Source of the DNA: Bacillota bacterium
Lineage (GTDB): Bacteria; Bacillota; Sulfobacillia; Sulfobacillales; Sulfobacillaceae
Length of the DNA: 64,000 nucleotides
Direction: 5' to 3'
Assembly: GCA_023511625.1 (NCBI GenBank)
Contig: JAIMBD010000013.1
Span: 16,497-80,496, forward strand
The position numbers were made by a program, and so were the translations under genes. The notes below the pieces were generated by a model, which did no database searches, was not told the origin of the DNA, and saw only the letters and a program-made list of their open reading frames with translations. This document shows positions 9,197 through 17,213 of the stretch, piece by piece; the stretch's first letter is position 1, and every line of letters starts with the position of its first letter.

Positions 9197-9433
9197 TCAG
9201 TGCGGGGACAAGCCGCGCTGCACCCGGCTTGTCCCCCGTTCGGCTAGCCCGCAGGAAGCCCCGGTGATGGCCTTGAGCACCTTCTCGTGCTGCCGGGCCA
9301 CCGCCGAGCCGGGGGAAACCGGTCCCCGATGATGCTGGCGCAGAAGGCGCGGGAACGCCCGGCCCACCGCCTCAGGGCCGGTGCCCGGTGGCACCCCCAA
9401 TACGCGCCGGGGATCGCTTGGGGGTAACGCCAC
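9197..9433 (-). CDS. Small protein with degenerate J-domain-like sequence
   Basis: 78 residues starting at GTG 9433, 30 bases downstream of the lipoprotein gene on the same strand. Residues 7-60 read like a J-domain: DPRRVLGVPPGTGPEAVGRA, then FPRLLRQHHRG, and a closing helix HEKVLKAITGA. The HPD tripeptide that stimulates DnaK ATPase is replaced by HRG, so it should not act as a normal Hsp70 co-chaperone. The ribosome site is weak (GAAGG). It may be a decayed gene, or a J-like protein used for binding only. The assignment rests on pattern resemblance alone. Confidence 0.4.
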   Translation of the reverse strand: MALPPSDPRRVLGVPPGTGPEAVGRAFPRLLRQHHRGPVSPGSAVARQHEKVLKAITGASCGLAERGTSRVQRGLSPH

Positions 9434-9463
9434 CTTGGCCTTCAGGGTACCCCATCGCCCCGC

Positions 9464-9970
9464 TCAGCTGTTGACGGCCACGGCCGCCCAGGAGCGGTCT
9501 AGCACCTGTCCGCTCGGGGTCAGTACGAAGTCGAATTCGGCCTCGTTGGTCGTCGGGTTGAAGTACAGCTTGTCGAATGCCTGGTTGGGCAATGGCGTGA
9601 TGTAGAGGTACTCTTCGCCGGGCAAACTCACGGAGGGGTGCGGTTTGGGACGATATCCCATGCGTCGAGCGATGCCGTCGAAGTTGAGAGGGATGAAGAA
9701 CTCGACCCGGAAGCGGGTGGGATCGGCCTGGGAGGGCCCGTACAGGTAACTGCCGGGCAGTGTCCCGCTGCCGACCAGGTTGAGGTTCCCCGTCACGGTA
9801 AGCATGGCGTCGGCCAAGGTCATGCCAGACGGCGATGGAGACTCGGCCACGGCCCGGACCGGCGGTGGCATGTCGGCAATGCGATGGGGATCCGGGTTGC
9901 CACAGGCAGCGAGCACCAGTCCCACCGCTGCTGCCATCCCCTCCACCGACCACCTGCGCGGGCGCCGCAT
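9464..9970 (-). CDS. Lipoprotein of unknown function under a c-di-AMP riboswitch
   Basis: 168-residue predicted lipoprotein: positively charged MRRPRRW start, hydrophobic stretch, lipobox LAAC with Cys23. After a proline/serine-rich linker the mature domain has motifs I do not recognise (LTVTGNLNLVGSG, VEFFIPLNFDGIARRMGY, GEEYLYITPLPN). The ATG at 9970 is preceded by GGGAGGAG; the longer reading from 10030 has no such site and no signal peptide at its start. It is the first gene after the ydaO-type riboswitch, so its expression probably responds to c-di-AMP. Known genes of this regulon often concern cell-wall turnover or potassium, so a wall or osmotic role is a reasonable guess only. Confidence 0.75.
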   Translation of the reverse strand: MRRPRRWSVEGMAAAVGLVLAACGNPDPHRIADMPPPVRAVAESPSPSGMTLADAMLTVTGNLNLVGSGTLPGSYLYGPSQADPTRFRVEFFIPLNFDGIARRMGYRPKPHPSVSLPGEEYLYITPLPNQAFDKLYFNPTTNEAEFDFVLTPSGQVLDRSWAAVAVNS

Positions 9971-10120
9971 CGCCACTCCTCCCCGCGGGCTGCTCTGATG
10001 CCATGTGTATGGGCGGGGCCGACGGCGCATCCCCGCCGACGCATAAGCGCCAGGCGGTAAAGATTTCCCCCCGGCGGCTTGGGACGCCCCCCTCAGGGGC
10101 TCTTTCGGCGCAAAGCATCG

Positions 10121-10270
10121 TCTCCTCTGGTGGCCAGATTGCCTCTGGGATTAGCCACCAGGTTAGGACACGAGAGTGGCCCCTCCCGCCCGAGGATGCG
10201 GGATTCACCCCGAAAAGGGGTCCCCGGTCGTCGCCCGGCCACTTTGGGTCCCGGCGACGATTCGGCAAGA
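10121..10270 (-). ncRNA. ydaO/yuaA c-di-AMP riboswitch
   Basis: On the minus strand the sequence follows the ydaO consensus closely. In order: P1 5' strand TTGCC then GAATC (10268-10259); an inserted hairpin with stem CGTCGCC/GGCGACG; CGGGGACC; GGGGTGAATCCCGC; GCGGGAGGGGCCACTCTC; the conserved GCTAA; and the P1 3' strand AGGCAA (10144-10139). The layout matches what I remember of the Thermoanaerobacter tengcongensis ydaO RNA element by element. A competing hairpin CTGGTGGC/GCCACCAG (10161-10154 with 10134-10127) would place the P1 3' strand in its loop, a plausible expression platform. AGAGGAGA follows at 10128-10121. The riboswitch reads toward the lipoprotein gene. Confidence 0.88.
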
Positions 10271-10330
10271 CCAATCTTCCCCCGGAAGCGGAGGAGTGTC
10301 CGATCGCCCACGGCCCCGCCCTCTGTGCGG

Positions 10331-10866
10331 GTACGGCCTCAGTCCCCAAAGGCGGCCTTTGAGCCGAGTCGCCTGCTCCCCTCGCCAGCCCCTCCCCCAC
10401 CCGGCGGCGATTCCGACGCCTGACACCGGACCCCGGGTCCTCGCCTCGGCCGGCTGAGCGAAGATCACCGCTCCCCGCGTCCTCGTCGAACCGAAGGCGG
10501 CCGCCAGCCTAGCCGAGAGCGTGCCCCGGCCGGGAGGGACCGCAGACGGCCGGTGCCCCGCCACAAGCCCCGGGGGCGAGGAAGCGCAAGATGCGGCCGC
10601 GACGACAACGGGTGGGAGGCGACTGGAAGCAGAAGCGCCGCCGCGGGTGCGAGGCGTGACGTCCCGGACGGCGGGCCTTGTGGCGACGGGGAAAGCCGGC
10701 GTTTCGCGAAGTCCAAGGGGCCGAGGGCGCCGACCGCGGCCGGGGCCGTTTTACCCCACCGCGCTTTCGGGTCATTGCCACCTAGACGGGGCCGCGGAAG
10801 GAGCCGACGTGAACGGCACCGGCGGGGCCGCCGGGGCCCACGGCCGAGCCGTCCGGAAAAGTGCCG
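10331..10866. other. Gene-poor GC-rich stretch, no convincing gene
   Basis: About 535 bases between the riboswitch and the glycosyltransferase gene. Several long open frames exist on both strands, but their products are Arg/Pro/Gly/Ala-rich low-complexity sequence without domains, hydrophobic pattern or ribosome sites. I looked for RNase P RNA, tmRNA and SRP RNA signatures and found none. It presumably holds the promoter of the riboswitch transcript on the minus strand, but no clear -35/-10 pair is visible. Confidence 0.5.
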
Positions 10867-11982
10867 TCATAGGCGGATGGTTTGGGCCAACTGGTAGAAT
10901 TGCACGAGCTCCCGGGTCGGCTCGCGCCAACCCCAGCGCTCTGCTTCCTGGCGCGCGCGCTGGCCCATGGTCCGCAGATCCTGGGCCAACAACCGATCCA
11001 CAGCCGCCGTCAACGACGCCGGCACCTTGGCATCGAACAGCACTCCGGCGTCGCTGCCGTTTAACAACTCCCGCGTTGGAGGACTGTCGGCTGCCACCAG
11101 CGGCAGGCCCGCAGCCATGGCCTCGAGTAGCACCAGCCCCAAGGTATCGGTGGTCGAGGGGAAGACGAAGAAATCCGCCGAGGCGTAGGCCGCCGCCAAC
11201 GCCTGGCCAGTCAGAGGGCCGACGAAGGTGGTGGGCGTGTCGCGAAACAGGGCACGCAGGTCGGCCTCGGCGGGACCGTGCCCGACCAGGGCCAGGTGCA
11301 GGTCTGACCGGCCTTGCACGAGGTGCACCAGCCGCTCGATCCCCTTTTCGCGCGCCAACCGCCCCACATACAGCGCGATCCACCGTGCGGGCCGGCCGCC
11401 GGTCAGGCGCGCGCGCATCGCCGCCTGGCGATGGCGGGGATGAAATTGGTCCAGATCCACCCCGCGCCGCCACAGCCGCACGCGCTGGATGCGATGACGC
11501 ACCAAGTCCTCCTGCACCATGCCGGAAGTGGCCAAGTTGACGGCCGCCCGGTTGTGCAGGGCGCGCAAAATCGCCCAAATCAAGGGTTCAAAGAACCCGA
11601 GATGGTAAAAGCGGGCGTAGGTGGCGATGTTGGTGTGGTAGGAAGCCACCAGCGGCAACCGATGGCGCTCGGCCGCCCATACCGCCGCGATGCCGAGGAA
11701 GAAAGGGTTGACGGCGTGCACCACGTCGGGCCGCCAGCGCCCAATTAAGCGCACCACCCGCGGCAACGGCATCCCCCAGGGCTTGCCTCCGTAAATGAAC
11801 CGCACGCTGACGGTGGGGACCCCAAACACGGGGATGCCCTCGAACTCCGGCCCACCGCCCGCCGGCGCCACGATCAACAACTCGTGACCCATTCGCCGCA
11901 ACTCCCGGACAGTGGCCGTCAGCCGTGTCACCACCCCGTCGAGCGACGGCCACCAGGTTTCCGTCACAAAGGCTATCCGCAT
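10867..11982 (-). CDS. GT4-family glycosyltransferase (mannosyltransferase-like)
   Basis: Retaining GT-B glycosyltransferase of 371 residues. N-terminal acceptor domain: MRIAFVTETWWPSLDGV, with the glycine-rich opening replaced by the DGV typical of the MgtA/SqdX subgroup, then VVHAVNPFF and ASYHTNIATYA. C-terminal sugar-nucleotide domain: YVGRLAREKGIERL, LVGHGPAEADL, FVGPLTG, and the E-x7-E loop in FVFPSTTDTLGLVLLEAMAAG. Related enzymes glycosylate diacylglycerol or phosphatidylinositol in membranes. The start at 11982 is chosen because the family begins MRIA; no good ribosome site is visible. It is monocistronic, so acceptor and sugar remain open. Confidence 0.85.
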   Translation of the reverse strand: MRIAFVTETWWPSLDGVVTRLTATVRELRRMGHELLIVAPAGGGPEFEGIPVFGVPTVSVRFIYGGKPWGMPLPRVVRLIGRWRPDVVHAVNPFFLGIAAVWAAERHRLPLVASYHTNIATYARFYHLGFFEPLIWAILRALHNRAAVNLATSGMVQEDLVRHRIQRVRLWRRGVDLDQFHPRHRQAAMRARLTGGRPARWIALYVGRLAREKGIERLVHLVQGRSDLHLALVGHGPAEADLRALFRDTPTTFVGPLTGQALAAAYASADFFVFPSTTDTLGLVLLEAMAAGLPLVAADSPPTRELLNGSDAGVLFDAKVPASLTAAVDRLLAQDLRTMGQRARQEAERWGWREPTRELVQFYQLAQTIRL

Positions 11983-12222
11983 GGAAAAGGTCTGCCCACA
12001 CCATCCTCTTCGCCGACGTCTTCTGTCTTCCAAGCATGGCACACGTCAACCCGGCTGTCCACCGGCCTCGGCCGCCGGTGGGAGGCGAAGAAAATTCCAG
12101 TTCAAACCAGGACGATTTTGGTGGATAATAAGGCGGGAGAATGAATCCGCGCGGCCGTGTGCCGCCGGCTATGAGGGGACAAGCCGCCGCAAGCAGGCGC
12201 CCTCGCGAAAAGGAGGTTTGCC

Positions 12223-12498
12223 ATGAGCGACAGGACCTGGGACCGGATGAGCGGCCTTTTGGTTGGAGCGGCCATCGGTTTCATTGCCGGCGTGTTGATG
12301 GCGCCCTCGTCGGGCCCGGAAATGCGCGAGACCATCCGCAAGCGCACGCAGAGTTCCGTGGGACAGGTGAAGGAAGCCTTGACCGACCTCAAGGACAACC
12401 TAGCCAAGAAGGGACGCGAGATGCTGCAAAACGGGACCGCCGAGATCCGCATCACCGACCCTGATCCCGCGACACCTGAGCCCGACGCCCGGAGTTGA
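12223..12498 (+). CDS. YtxH-like envelope protein
   Basis: 91 residues. One N-terminal membrane segment with the YtxH hallmark (LLVGAAIGFIAGVLMAPSSG) is followed by an amphipathic, charged helix (RETIRKRTQ, VKEALTDLKDNLAKKG). The ribosome site is near perfect: AAAAGGAGG seven bases before ATG 12223. In Bacillus, YtxH sits beside YtxG and is part of the general stress set; the same pairing is seen here, four bases from the next gene. Function remains undefined biochemically; a membrane-anchored scaffold is a guess. Confidence 0.8.
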   Translation: MSDRTWDRMSGLLVGAAIGFIAGVLMAPSSGPEMRETIRKRTQSSVGQVKEALTDLKDNLAKKGREMLQNGTAEIRITDPDPATPEPDARS

Positions 12499-12502
12499 AG
12501 GC

Positions 12503-12910
12503 ATGGGTATCGGAACGGCGCTCACCATCATCGCCATCGCCCTGGCGGTCCTGACCGTGTTGGTCTTGGCCGCCTTTGTCGCGTTTCTGCTCCTGGTGCA
12601 GCGCCTTCTGACCCTGGAGCGCGCCTTGGCCCACGAGATCCAGCGCATCGCCCGCCACCTCGAGGCGGTGGTCAGCGAGGTCCAAGGCACTTCCCGCCGC
12701 ATCGGCCACACCGTCGACCGCCTGGAGAGCGTCGCCCAAGGTCTGCGCACGGCGTGGTCGCTGTGGTCGTGGTGGCGCGGGCGCACCGCCTCGCCGGCCA
12801 GCCCGGCATCCCCTTGGTGGTGGGAGGCGGCCCATGCCGGCTGGACTTGGTGGCGCCGCCGCCAACGCTCGCGCCCTAAGCCTCCTGCCTCCCAAAGCCC
12901 CAGCGCCTAA
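12503..12910 (+). CDS. DUF948 (YtxG-like) membrane protein
   Basis: 135 residues: one N-terminal transmembrane helix (ALTIIAIALAVLTVLVLAAF) followed by a long predicted coiled coil (ERALAHEIQRIARHLEAVVS, RRIGHTVDRLESVAQGL), which is the DUF948 arrangement. The C-terminus is unusual, Trp- and Pro-rich. The start ATG 12503 lies four bases after the YtxH stop with a GAAGG site, so the two genes are co-transcribed and probably work together at the membrane. Confidence 0.75.
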   Translation: MGIGTALTIIAIALAVLTVLVLAAFVAFLLLVQRLLTLERALAHEIQRIARHLEAVVSEVQGTSRRIGHTVDRLESVAQGLRTAWSLWSWWRGRTASPASPASPWWWEAAHAGWTWWRRRQRSRPKPPASQSPSA

Positions 12911-13014
12911 CCCCCCAAACGTCTCGCCGCTTGGCGAATGCTATTGTGAAAACGTTGCACCATGTGTGGGGACTGGACCAGATCTGCCCCGCGCACGCAG
13001 CAATTGCCTTACGA

Positions 13015-13044
13015 TTGACCGTTGGTTTCATACCGTGGTATCTT
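13015..13044 (+). promoter_or_regulatory. Sigma-A-like promoter upstream of the CblS-like gene
   Basis: TTGACC (13015-13020), 18-base spacer, TATCTT (13039-13044). Directly downstream is an inverted repeat TTCAT-6-ATGAA, which could be an operator overlapping the transcription start. The intergenic region is clearly more AT-rich than its surroundings. Confidence 0.5.
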
Positions 13045-13090
13045 CATTTCAATATGAATTCTGAGTGGACAGGTAGGGGTAGGGACGGGC

Positions 13091-13876
13091 ATGGCGATGC
13101 AGGACGACGTACGAGGGACCACCAAGACCGTGCGCCAGCTGACGGTCCTGGACCGGGGACAAGGCGAGGGGCTCCTCCTCGCCCATCACAGCGTGGTAGG
13201 AGTGGGGCCGGCCACCCATGACAGCGTGGTGGTGCCGGCCCGCGACGTGGGCTATTTCGCCGCCCGCGCCGTCACCTTCGCGGTGGTGGCAACCGGCGCC
13301 GTGCCCCTGGCCCTGCTTTTCCATTTGGTCCCGGAAGACGCCAAGGTGCTGGCGGCCGTAGAGGAGGGTATTGCCGAATTCTTGGCCGCATCGGAGTTGA
13401 CCCATCTCCCCTGGTCCAAGCCGCTCGAATCGGTCACGGCCCTGCCGGTGACGGCCGTGGGATTGGCCATGGTGGGTTGGTGGGAGGCCACCCGTTTCAA
13501 GTTGGGGCGAGCCGAACGCGGGGACGACTTGTACCTGATCGGCCATCCCTTGCGCGCGCCGCAGCACCGCTACGCGCGGGCCGACACCATCATGCCGTCC
13601 ACCCGCCACATCCTAGACCTTTTGCCGCACGCACACGACCTCGTCCCCGTCGGCGTCGAAGGCGTCTTCGCCGCCGCCCAGAGCTTGGCCCAAACGGCCG
13701 GGCTCACCTTTTTCCCTCAGGAACATTTGCCCCCCTGGATGGCCCACCGCCTGCCCTGTCCAGCCGGCGCCATCATCGCGGCCCTGCCCCAAGGCCAAGG
13801 GGGACGAGCCTATGCCATCCCGGTGCCCGTCATGCACCTCGGCCGATTGGCCGGAGGCGATCAGGCGGGGTCGTAA
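13091..13876 (+). CDS. CblS-like alpha-ribazole protein (PurM/AIR-synthase fold)
   Basis: 261 residues resembling the N- and C-terminal halves of the PurM/HypE ATP-binding fold in the form seen in CblS, which acts on alpha-ribazole during cobalamin salvage. Matching elements: GLLLAHHSVVGVGPATHDSV, VPARDVGYFAARAVTFAVV, the LESVTALPVTAVGLAMVGWW stretch (in CblS a GSTEEN-PT-QTG-G motif, here diverged), and RGDDLYLIGHPLRAP. Divergence at the nucleotide-binding segment means activity is uncertain. The start ATG 13091 has GGTAGGG upstream. Its 3' end overlaps the convergent copZ gene by 16 bases. No other cobalamin gene is nearby. Confidence is higher for the fold than for the substrate. Confidence 0.5.
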   Translation: MAMQDDVRGTTKTVRQLTVLDRGQGEGLLLAHHSVVGVGPATHDSVVVPARDVGYFAARAVTFAVVATGAVPLALLFHLVPEDAKVLAAVEEGIAEFLAASELTHLPWSKPLESVTALPVTAVGLAMVGWWEATRFKLGRAERGDDLYLIGHPLRAPQHRYARADTIMPSTRHILDLLPHAHDLVPVGVEGVFAAAQSLAQTAGLTFFPQEHLPPWMAHRLPCPAGAIIAALPQGQGGRAYAIPVPVMHLGRLAGGDQAGS

Positions 13877-14061
13877 CCTGCGTCGCGCACGGCCGCCTTC
13901 AGCTCGTCGAGGCTGACGCGGGCCGGATCGTAGTCTACCGTCGCTTCGCCGATGCTCACCGCCGCCGCCTGGACACCAGGCAGAGCCAGGAGCGCTTGAC
14001 GCACCGCCCGGACGCAGTGGTCACACGACATGCCCGCAATGTGCAGCGCCACGTGTTCCAT
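13861..14061 (-). CDS. copZ: CopZ-like copper chaperone
   Basis: 66-residue heavy-metal-associated domain that carries Cu(I) to copper ATPases or regulators. The metal loop is GMSCDHC near the N-terminus, followed by the usual beta-alpha-beta pattern (VRAVRQALLALPGVQAAAVS, ATVDYDPARVSLDELKAAV, AGYDPA). AAGGGGG precedes ATG 14061. A minus-strand -10 TATAAT at 14139-14134 may serve as promoter. No copper ATPase is adjacent. Confidence 0.92.
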   Translation of the reverse strand: MEHVALHIAGMSCDHCVRAVRQALLALPGVQAAAVSIGEATVDYDPARVSLDELKAAVRDAGYDPA

Positions 14062-14240
14062 GGCTTGCCGCCCCCTTTCTCGCTGGGGGGCATAAGCCCC
14101 CTCGGGCCTTCCTGCCCTCGAGTCTGCACCCCTATTATACGCCGACTGTCCGAGGCCGGTCGTAAAGCCGGGCCGGGCCCTGGCTCGGAACGGCCGCCTC
14201 CCATCCAGGCCCAGGCCAAAAGGCCGTCTTCACCGGGTGC

Positions 14241-14270
14241 CGCATGCTTTCGCCATCGACTGCCCATACT
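14241..14270 (+). promoter_or_regulatory. Candidate forespore (sigma-G-type) promoter of the ger operon
   Basis: CGCATG (14241-14246), 18 bases, CATACT (14265-14270), compared with the Bacillus sigma-G pattern TGMATR-N17/18-CATACTA. It lies 30 bases upstream of the gerA start codon, and ger operons in Bacillus are transcribed by sigma-G. The element is matched by eye only. Confidence 0.45.
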
Positions 14271-14299
14271 GCCGTCAAAAGGCTTGGGAGGGAGTTGTC

Positions 14300-16063
14300 A
14301 TGGCTCGGCCCCATCGCCCATCGCCCGCGGCGCGGGACGTGACGGGCCCTGCGACGGCGGCTGTCCCCGCCTGGGCCGAGGCTGCCGTCCGACGCCTCGA
14401 AGCCAGCGAACAGGCGCTGGCGCGTTTAAGTCCCGTCGTCGTGCCCCTCTTGACAGAGGTGGTGTCGTTAAGTCAACGCCTCGAGCAGTGGCTCGATGCC
14501 TTGACGGCCGACCTTCGGGCACCCCAGGGCAACCTCGATCGCTACGGCGGTAACGTGGAGGCGGCCCACGGGCGCCTTCTGGCCACTGTGGGCACTTCGC
14601 CCGACGTCATCCTCCGCCGCTTCGGCATCGGCCGCACGCTCCGCTGGCCCGCGCTGTTGGCCTTCGTCGACGGTTTGGTCGATGCGGCCATGATCGACCG
14701 CGACGTGCTGGGTCCCCTGCAGTCGGCCGAGGCGCTGCCGGTCCACGACCCCCAAAGTCTCTTGAACGCCGTGCAAGAACGGGTGGTAGCCGTTGGTCAC
14801 GTGACGGTCGAGAACGTATGGGATCAGCTGTTGACCAAATTGGTCAGCGGCAACGCGCTGCTGTTCCTAGAGGGGGTTCCCGAGGCGCTGGTCCTGGATA
14901 CGGTCAAGTACCCACAACGCAGCGTCGGCCGGTCCCAGACCGAGCCTTCCGTGCTCGGCCCCCAGGAAGCCTTTACCGAGATCAGCCTTACGCAGATGAA
15001 CCTCCTGCGCCTGCGCATCCAGTCGCCAGGGCTGCGCTTTACCCCCCTGACGGTCGGCAATCGGTCGCTCACTCAGGTGGTGTTGGTGCATCTCGACGAC
15101 GTCACCAACCCTGCCCTGGTCAGCGCCGTCCTGCAACGCCTCCGCACCATCCGCCGCGACAGCGTCCAGACGGCCAACGAGGTCGCGGAGTACTTGGCCG
15201 ACCGGCGTTGGACCCTTTTCCCGCAAACCCGCCAGACCGACCGCGTGGAATGGGTGGCGCGGGAGGTCATGACCGGCAAGGTGGCCGTGCTGGTGGCCAA
15301 CGACCCCTTTGCCATCATCCTCCCCAACACCCTGATGGACTTCTACCGGACGACCCAAGACTACGCCTCTTCCTTCTGGGATACGACGTTGACCCGGATC
15401 GTGCGGCTCGTGGCCCTGTTTGTAGGCATCTACCTGATGCCGCTCTACATCGCGTTGACCTCCGTCAATACCGACCTCATCCCCACGAAGCTGTTGCTGA
15501 CCATCGCCGGGTCCCGGGCCGGGATTCCGTTTCCTCCCATTTCGGAGGTCATCATCATGTGGGTGATCATCGAAGTCCTGCGGGAGGCGTCGGTCAGGCT
15601 GCCGCAACAGATGGCCACGACCTTGGGCACTGTGGGCGCCGTCGTCGTGGGTACCGCCATCGTCAAGGCGGGGGTGGTGGACGATATCATGATCGTCACG
15701 GTGACGTTGACGGCGCTGGGCCTGTTCACCTCGCCCGCCTTCGAGCTGACGTCGACCTGGCGCTGGCTGTTCTGGGGCTTCATCGCCGCCGCCTATGTCT
15801 TCGGGATCTACGGCATCGTCTTGATGACAGTGGCCGTGCTGACGCACGTCACCTCCCTGGAGAACTACGGAGTGCCTTATTTCAGTCCCTGGGGGCCCCT
15901 TCGCGTCCGCGAGCTCGCCGACAGCTTGGTCCGCCTTCCCTTGCCGTTTCTCACCCGCCGACCCCTCTCGCTGCGCACCGTCGACGCCCGCCTCTCTCAC
16001 CGCCGGACCACCCGGCAAGCGGTAGACCTCTACGCCGGCCAGCGCCGGGCCCGTCGGCGATGA
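14300..16063 (+). CDS. GerA-family spore germination receptor subunit A
   Basis: Inner-membrane germinant receptor subunit of 587 residues. Residues 1-320 are the soluble domain with the family signature (RSVGRSQTEPSVLGPQEAF, then TQMNLLRLRIQSPGL); residues about 370-540 hold five or six membrane segments (IVRLVALFVGIYLMPLYIAL, VGAVVVGTAIVKAGVVDD, FWGFIAAAYVFGIYGIVLM). ATG 14300 is chosen for GGGAGGGAG eight bases before it; a longer frame from 14237 has no ribosome site. The stop overlaps gerC in ATGA. The operon order A-C-B and a forespore-type promoter support expression late in sporulation. Confidence 0.94.
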   Translation: MARPHRPSPAARDVTGPATAAVPAWAEAAVRRLEASEQALARLSPVVVPLLTEVVSLSQRLEQWLDALTADLRAPQGNLDRYGGNVEAAHGRLLATVGTSPDVILRRFGIGRTLRWPALLAFVDGLVDAAMIDRDVLGPLQSAEALPVHDPQSLLNAVQERVVAVGHVTVENVWDQLLTKLVSGNALLFLEGVPEALVLDTVKYPQRSVGRSQTEPSVLGPQEAFTEISLTQMNLLRLRIQSPGLRFTPLTVGNRSLTQVVLVHLDDVTNPALVSAVLQRLRTIRRDSVQTANEVAEYLADRRWTLFPQTRQTDRVEWVAREVMTGKVAVLVANDPFAIILPNTLMDFYRTTQDYASSFWDTTLTRIVRLVALFVGIYLMPLYIALTSVNTDLIPTKLLLTIAGSRAGIPFPPISEVIIMWVIIEVLREASVRLPQQMATTLGTVGAVVVGTAIVKAGVVDDIMIVTVTLTALGLFTSPAFELTSTWRWLFWGFIAAAYVFGIYGIVLMTVAVLTHVTSLENYGVPYFSPWGPLRVRELADSLVRLPLPFLTRRPLSLRTVDARLSHRRTTRQAVDLYAGQRRARRR

Positions 16064-17166
16064 GGCACTGGGGCAAGGTTGTGGTGGGGCTCTCCCTGAT
16101 GGGGCTATTGAGCGGGTGCTGGAGCAACCGGCCGGTGGAACGGCGCAACCTCGCCTTGATGTTGGGCGTGGGCCCGGCACCGCACCACCAGATCCGCTTG
16201 ATCTTCCAGATCCCCACCCGTTCCGGCTTGACCGGGCTGACCAAAGGCAGCGGTGCCTCCCAAGAGGCCTCGTTTTACCTCATCGAGGGCGTAGGCGCTA
16301 CCATGACCGACGCCTTCGCCCAGGCCCAGGCCAAGACCACCCGCGACCTGTACCTCGGCCAGGTCGAGGTGGTGGCCTTCTCCACGCGCCTCCCTCCCAC
16401 GGCCTTTGAACAAGCGCGCAACATGTTCTCGCGCCTGGGGTCGCTGGACAAGACCGCCTACGCCGTGGCCACGCCCTCGGTGCGGCGCCTTCTGGCCCTG
16501 CAACCCCGCTCGGGGGAGCTTCCCGGCATCATCCTGGCCTCGAACTTCGGCTGCCTGTCGTGCAACGTCGAGCACTTAGAGCGCACCGTGTGGGATATGG
16601 AAACGGCGCATTACAACCGCGGCATCAACCTCTGGCTGCCACTGTTGTCGGCCGGTCCCCACGGGTTTGAGATCAACCAGATGGCCGTCTACGCCCAGGA
16701 CCGCCCGGTGCTGATCTTGACGCCGCCGGAAACCCAAGCTTTGGGCTATGTCATGGGACTGACCCACAAGGGCACGCTCACCTTTCGCTGGGGACCGCAC
16801 TGGGTGGCCCTCCGCGCCCTCGACGCCAGGCCGCACTTTGCCATGGCCTGGAAAGACGGGCGACCTGCCATCGCCATCACCCTGGATGTCACCGGATCCC
16901 TGGCCGAGTACCTCCGCGGCGAGTTGACGCCTCCGGTCCTCAAGGCAGTGGAGACGGCCGCAGAAAAGGACCTCGCCCGGCGCGTGACGGCGGTGTTGGC
17001 GCGGCTGCAACAGGCGCACGTCGACCCCGTGGGGTTTGGCCAGTCCTGGGTCTGGTTTCATCCCACGCGGTTCGCCCGCCTGGGCTCGTGGCGCCAGGCC
17101 TTCGCCCACGCCACCATCTCGGTCCAGGTCCACCTGCGCCTGAACGACATCGGGGATCTGACCTGA
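16060..17166 (+). CDS. GerC-family germination lipoprotein
   Basis: Ger(x)C receptor subunit, 368 residues, anchored outside the inner spore membrane. Lipoprotein signal with lipobox LLSGC (Cys20), then CWSNRPVERRNLALMLGVG, the usual GerC opening in which the word after Cys is W..R.(I/V)... . Further family elements are DAFAQAQAKTTRDLYLGQVE and a C-terminal QQAHVDPVGFGQSWVWFHP. It starts in the gerA stop (ATGA), so translation is coupled. Confidence 0.9.
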   Translation: MRHWGKVVVGLSLMGLLSGCWSNRPVERRNLALMLGVGPAPHHQIRLIFQIPTRSGLTGLTKGSGASQEASFYLIEGVGATMTDAFAQAQAKTTRDLYLGQVEVVAFSTRLPPTAFEQARNMFSRLGSLDKTAYAVATPSVRRLLALQPRSGELPGIILASNFGCLSCNVEHLERTVWDMETAHYNRGINLWLPLLSAGPHGFEINQMAVYAQDRPVLILTPPETQALGYVMGLTHKGTLTFRWGPHWVALRALDARPHFAMAWKDGRPAIAITLDVTGSLAEYLRGELTPPVLKAVETAAEKDLARRVTAVLARLQQAHVDPVGFGQSWVWFHPTRFARLGSWRQAFAHATISVQVHLRLNDIGDLT

Positions 17167-17213
17167 CCCCCGACGCGTCTTAAGACCCACCGCCCCGGCG
17201 AGGAGGCTTAAGG

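Noticed and set aside
10116..10118. ATG just after the riboswitch AGAGGAGA as start of a long minus-strand ORF
   Set aside because: That frame runs over the lipoprotein gene in another phase and gives low-complexity sequence; AGAGGA is part of the conserved riboswitch end.
10331..10866. Possible RNase P RNA, tmRNA or SRP RNA in the gene-poor stretch
   Set aside because: None of the conserved core motifs (for example GAGGAAAGTCC for RNase P) occurs on either strand.
10521..11540. Long plus-strand open frame (339 codons) running into the glycosyltransferase gene
   Set aside because: Product is Arg/Pro/Gly-rich low-complexity sequence, half of it antisense to a clear GT4 enzyme; typical spurious frame of GC-rich DNA.
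12947..12965. cre-like site (TGAAAACGTTGCAC) upstream of the CblS-like gene
   Set aside because: Right half is out of register with the CcpA consensus by one base.
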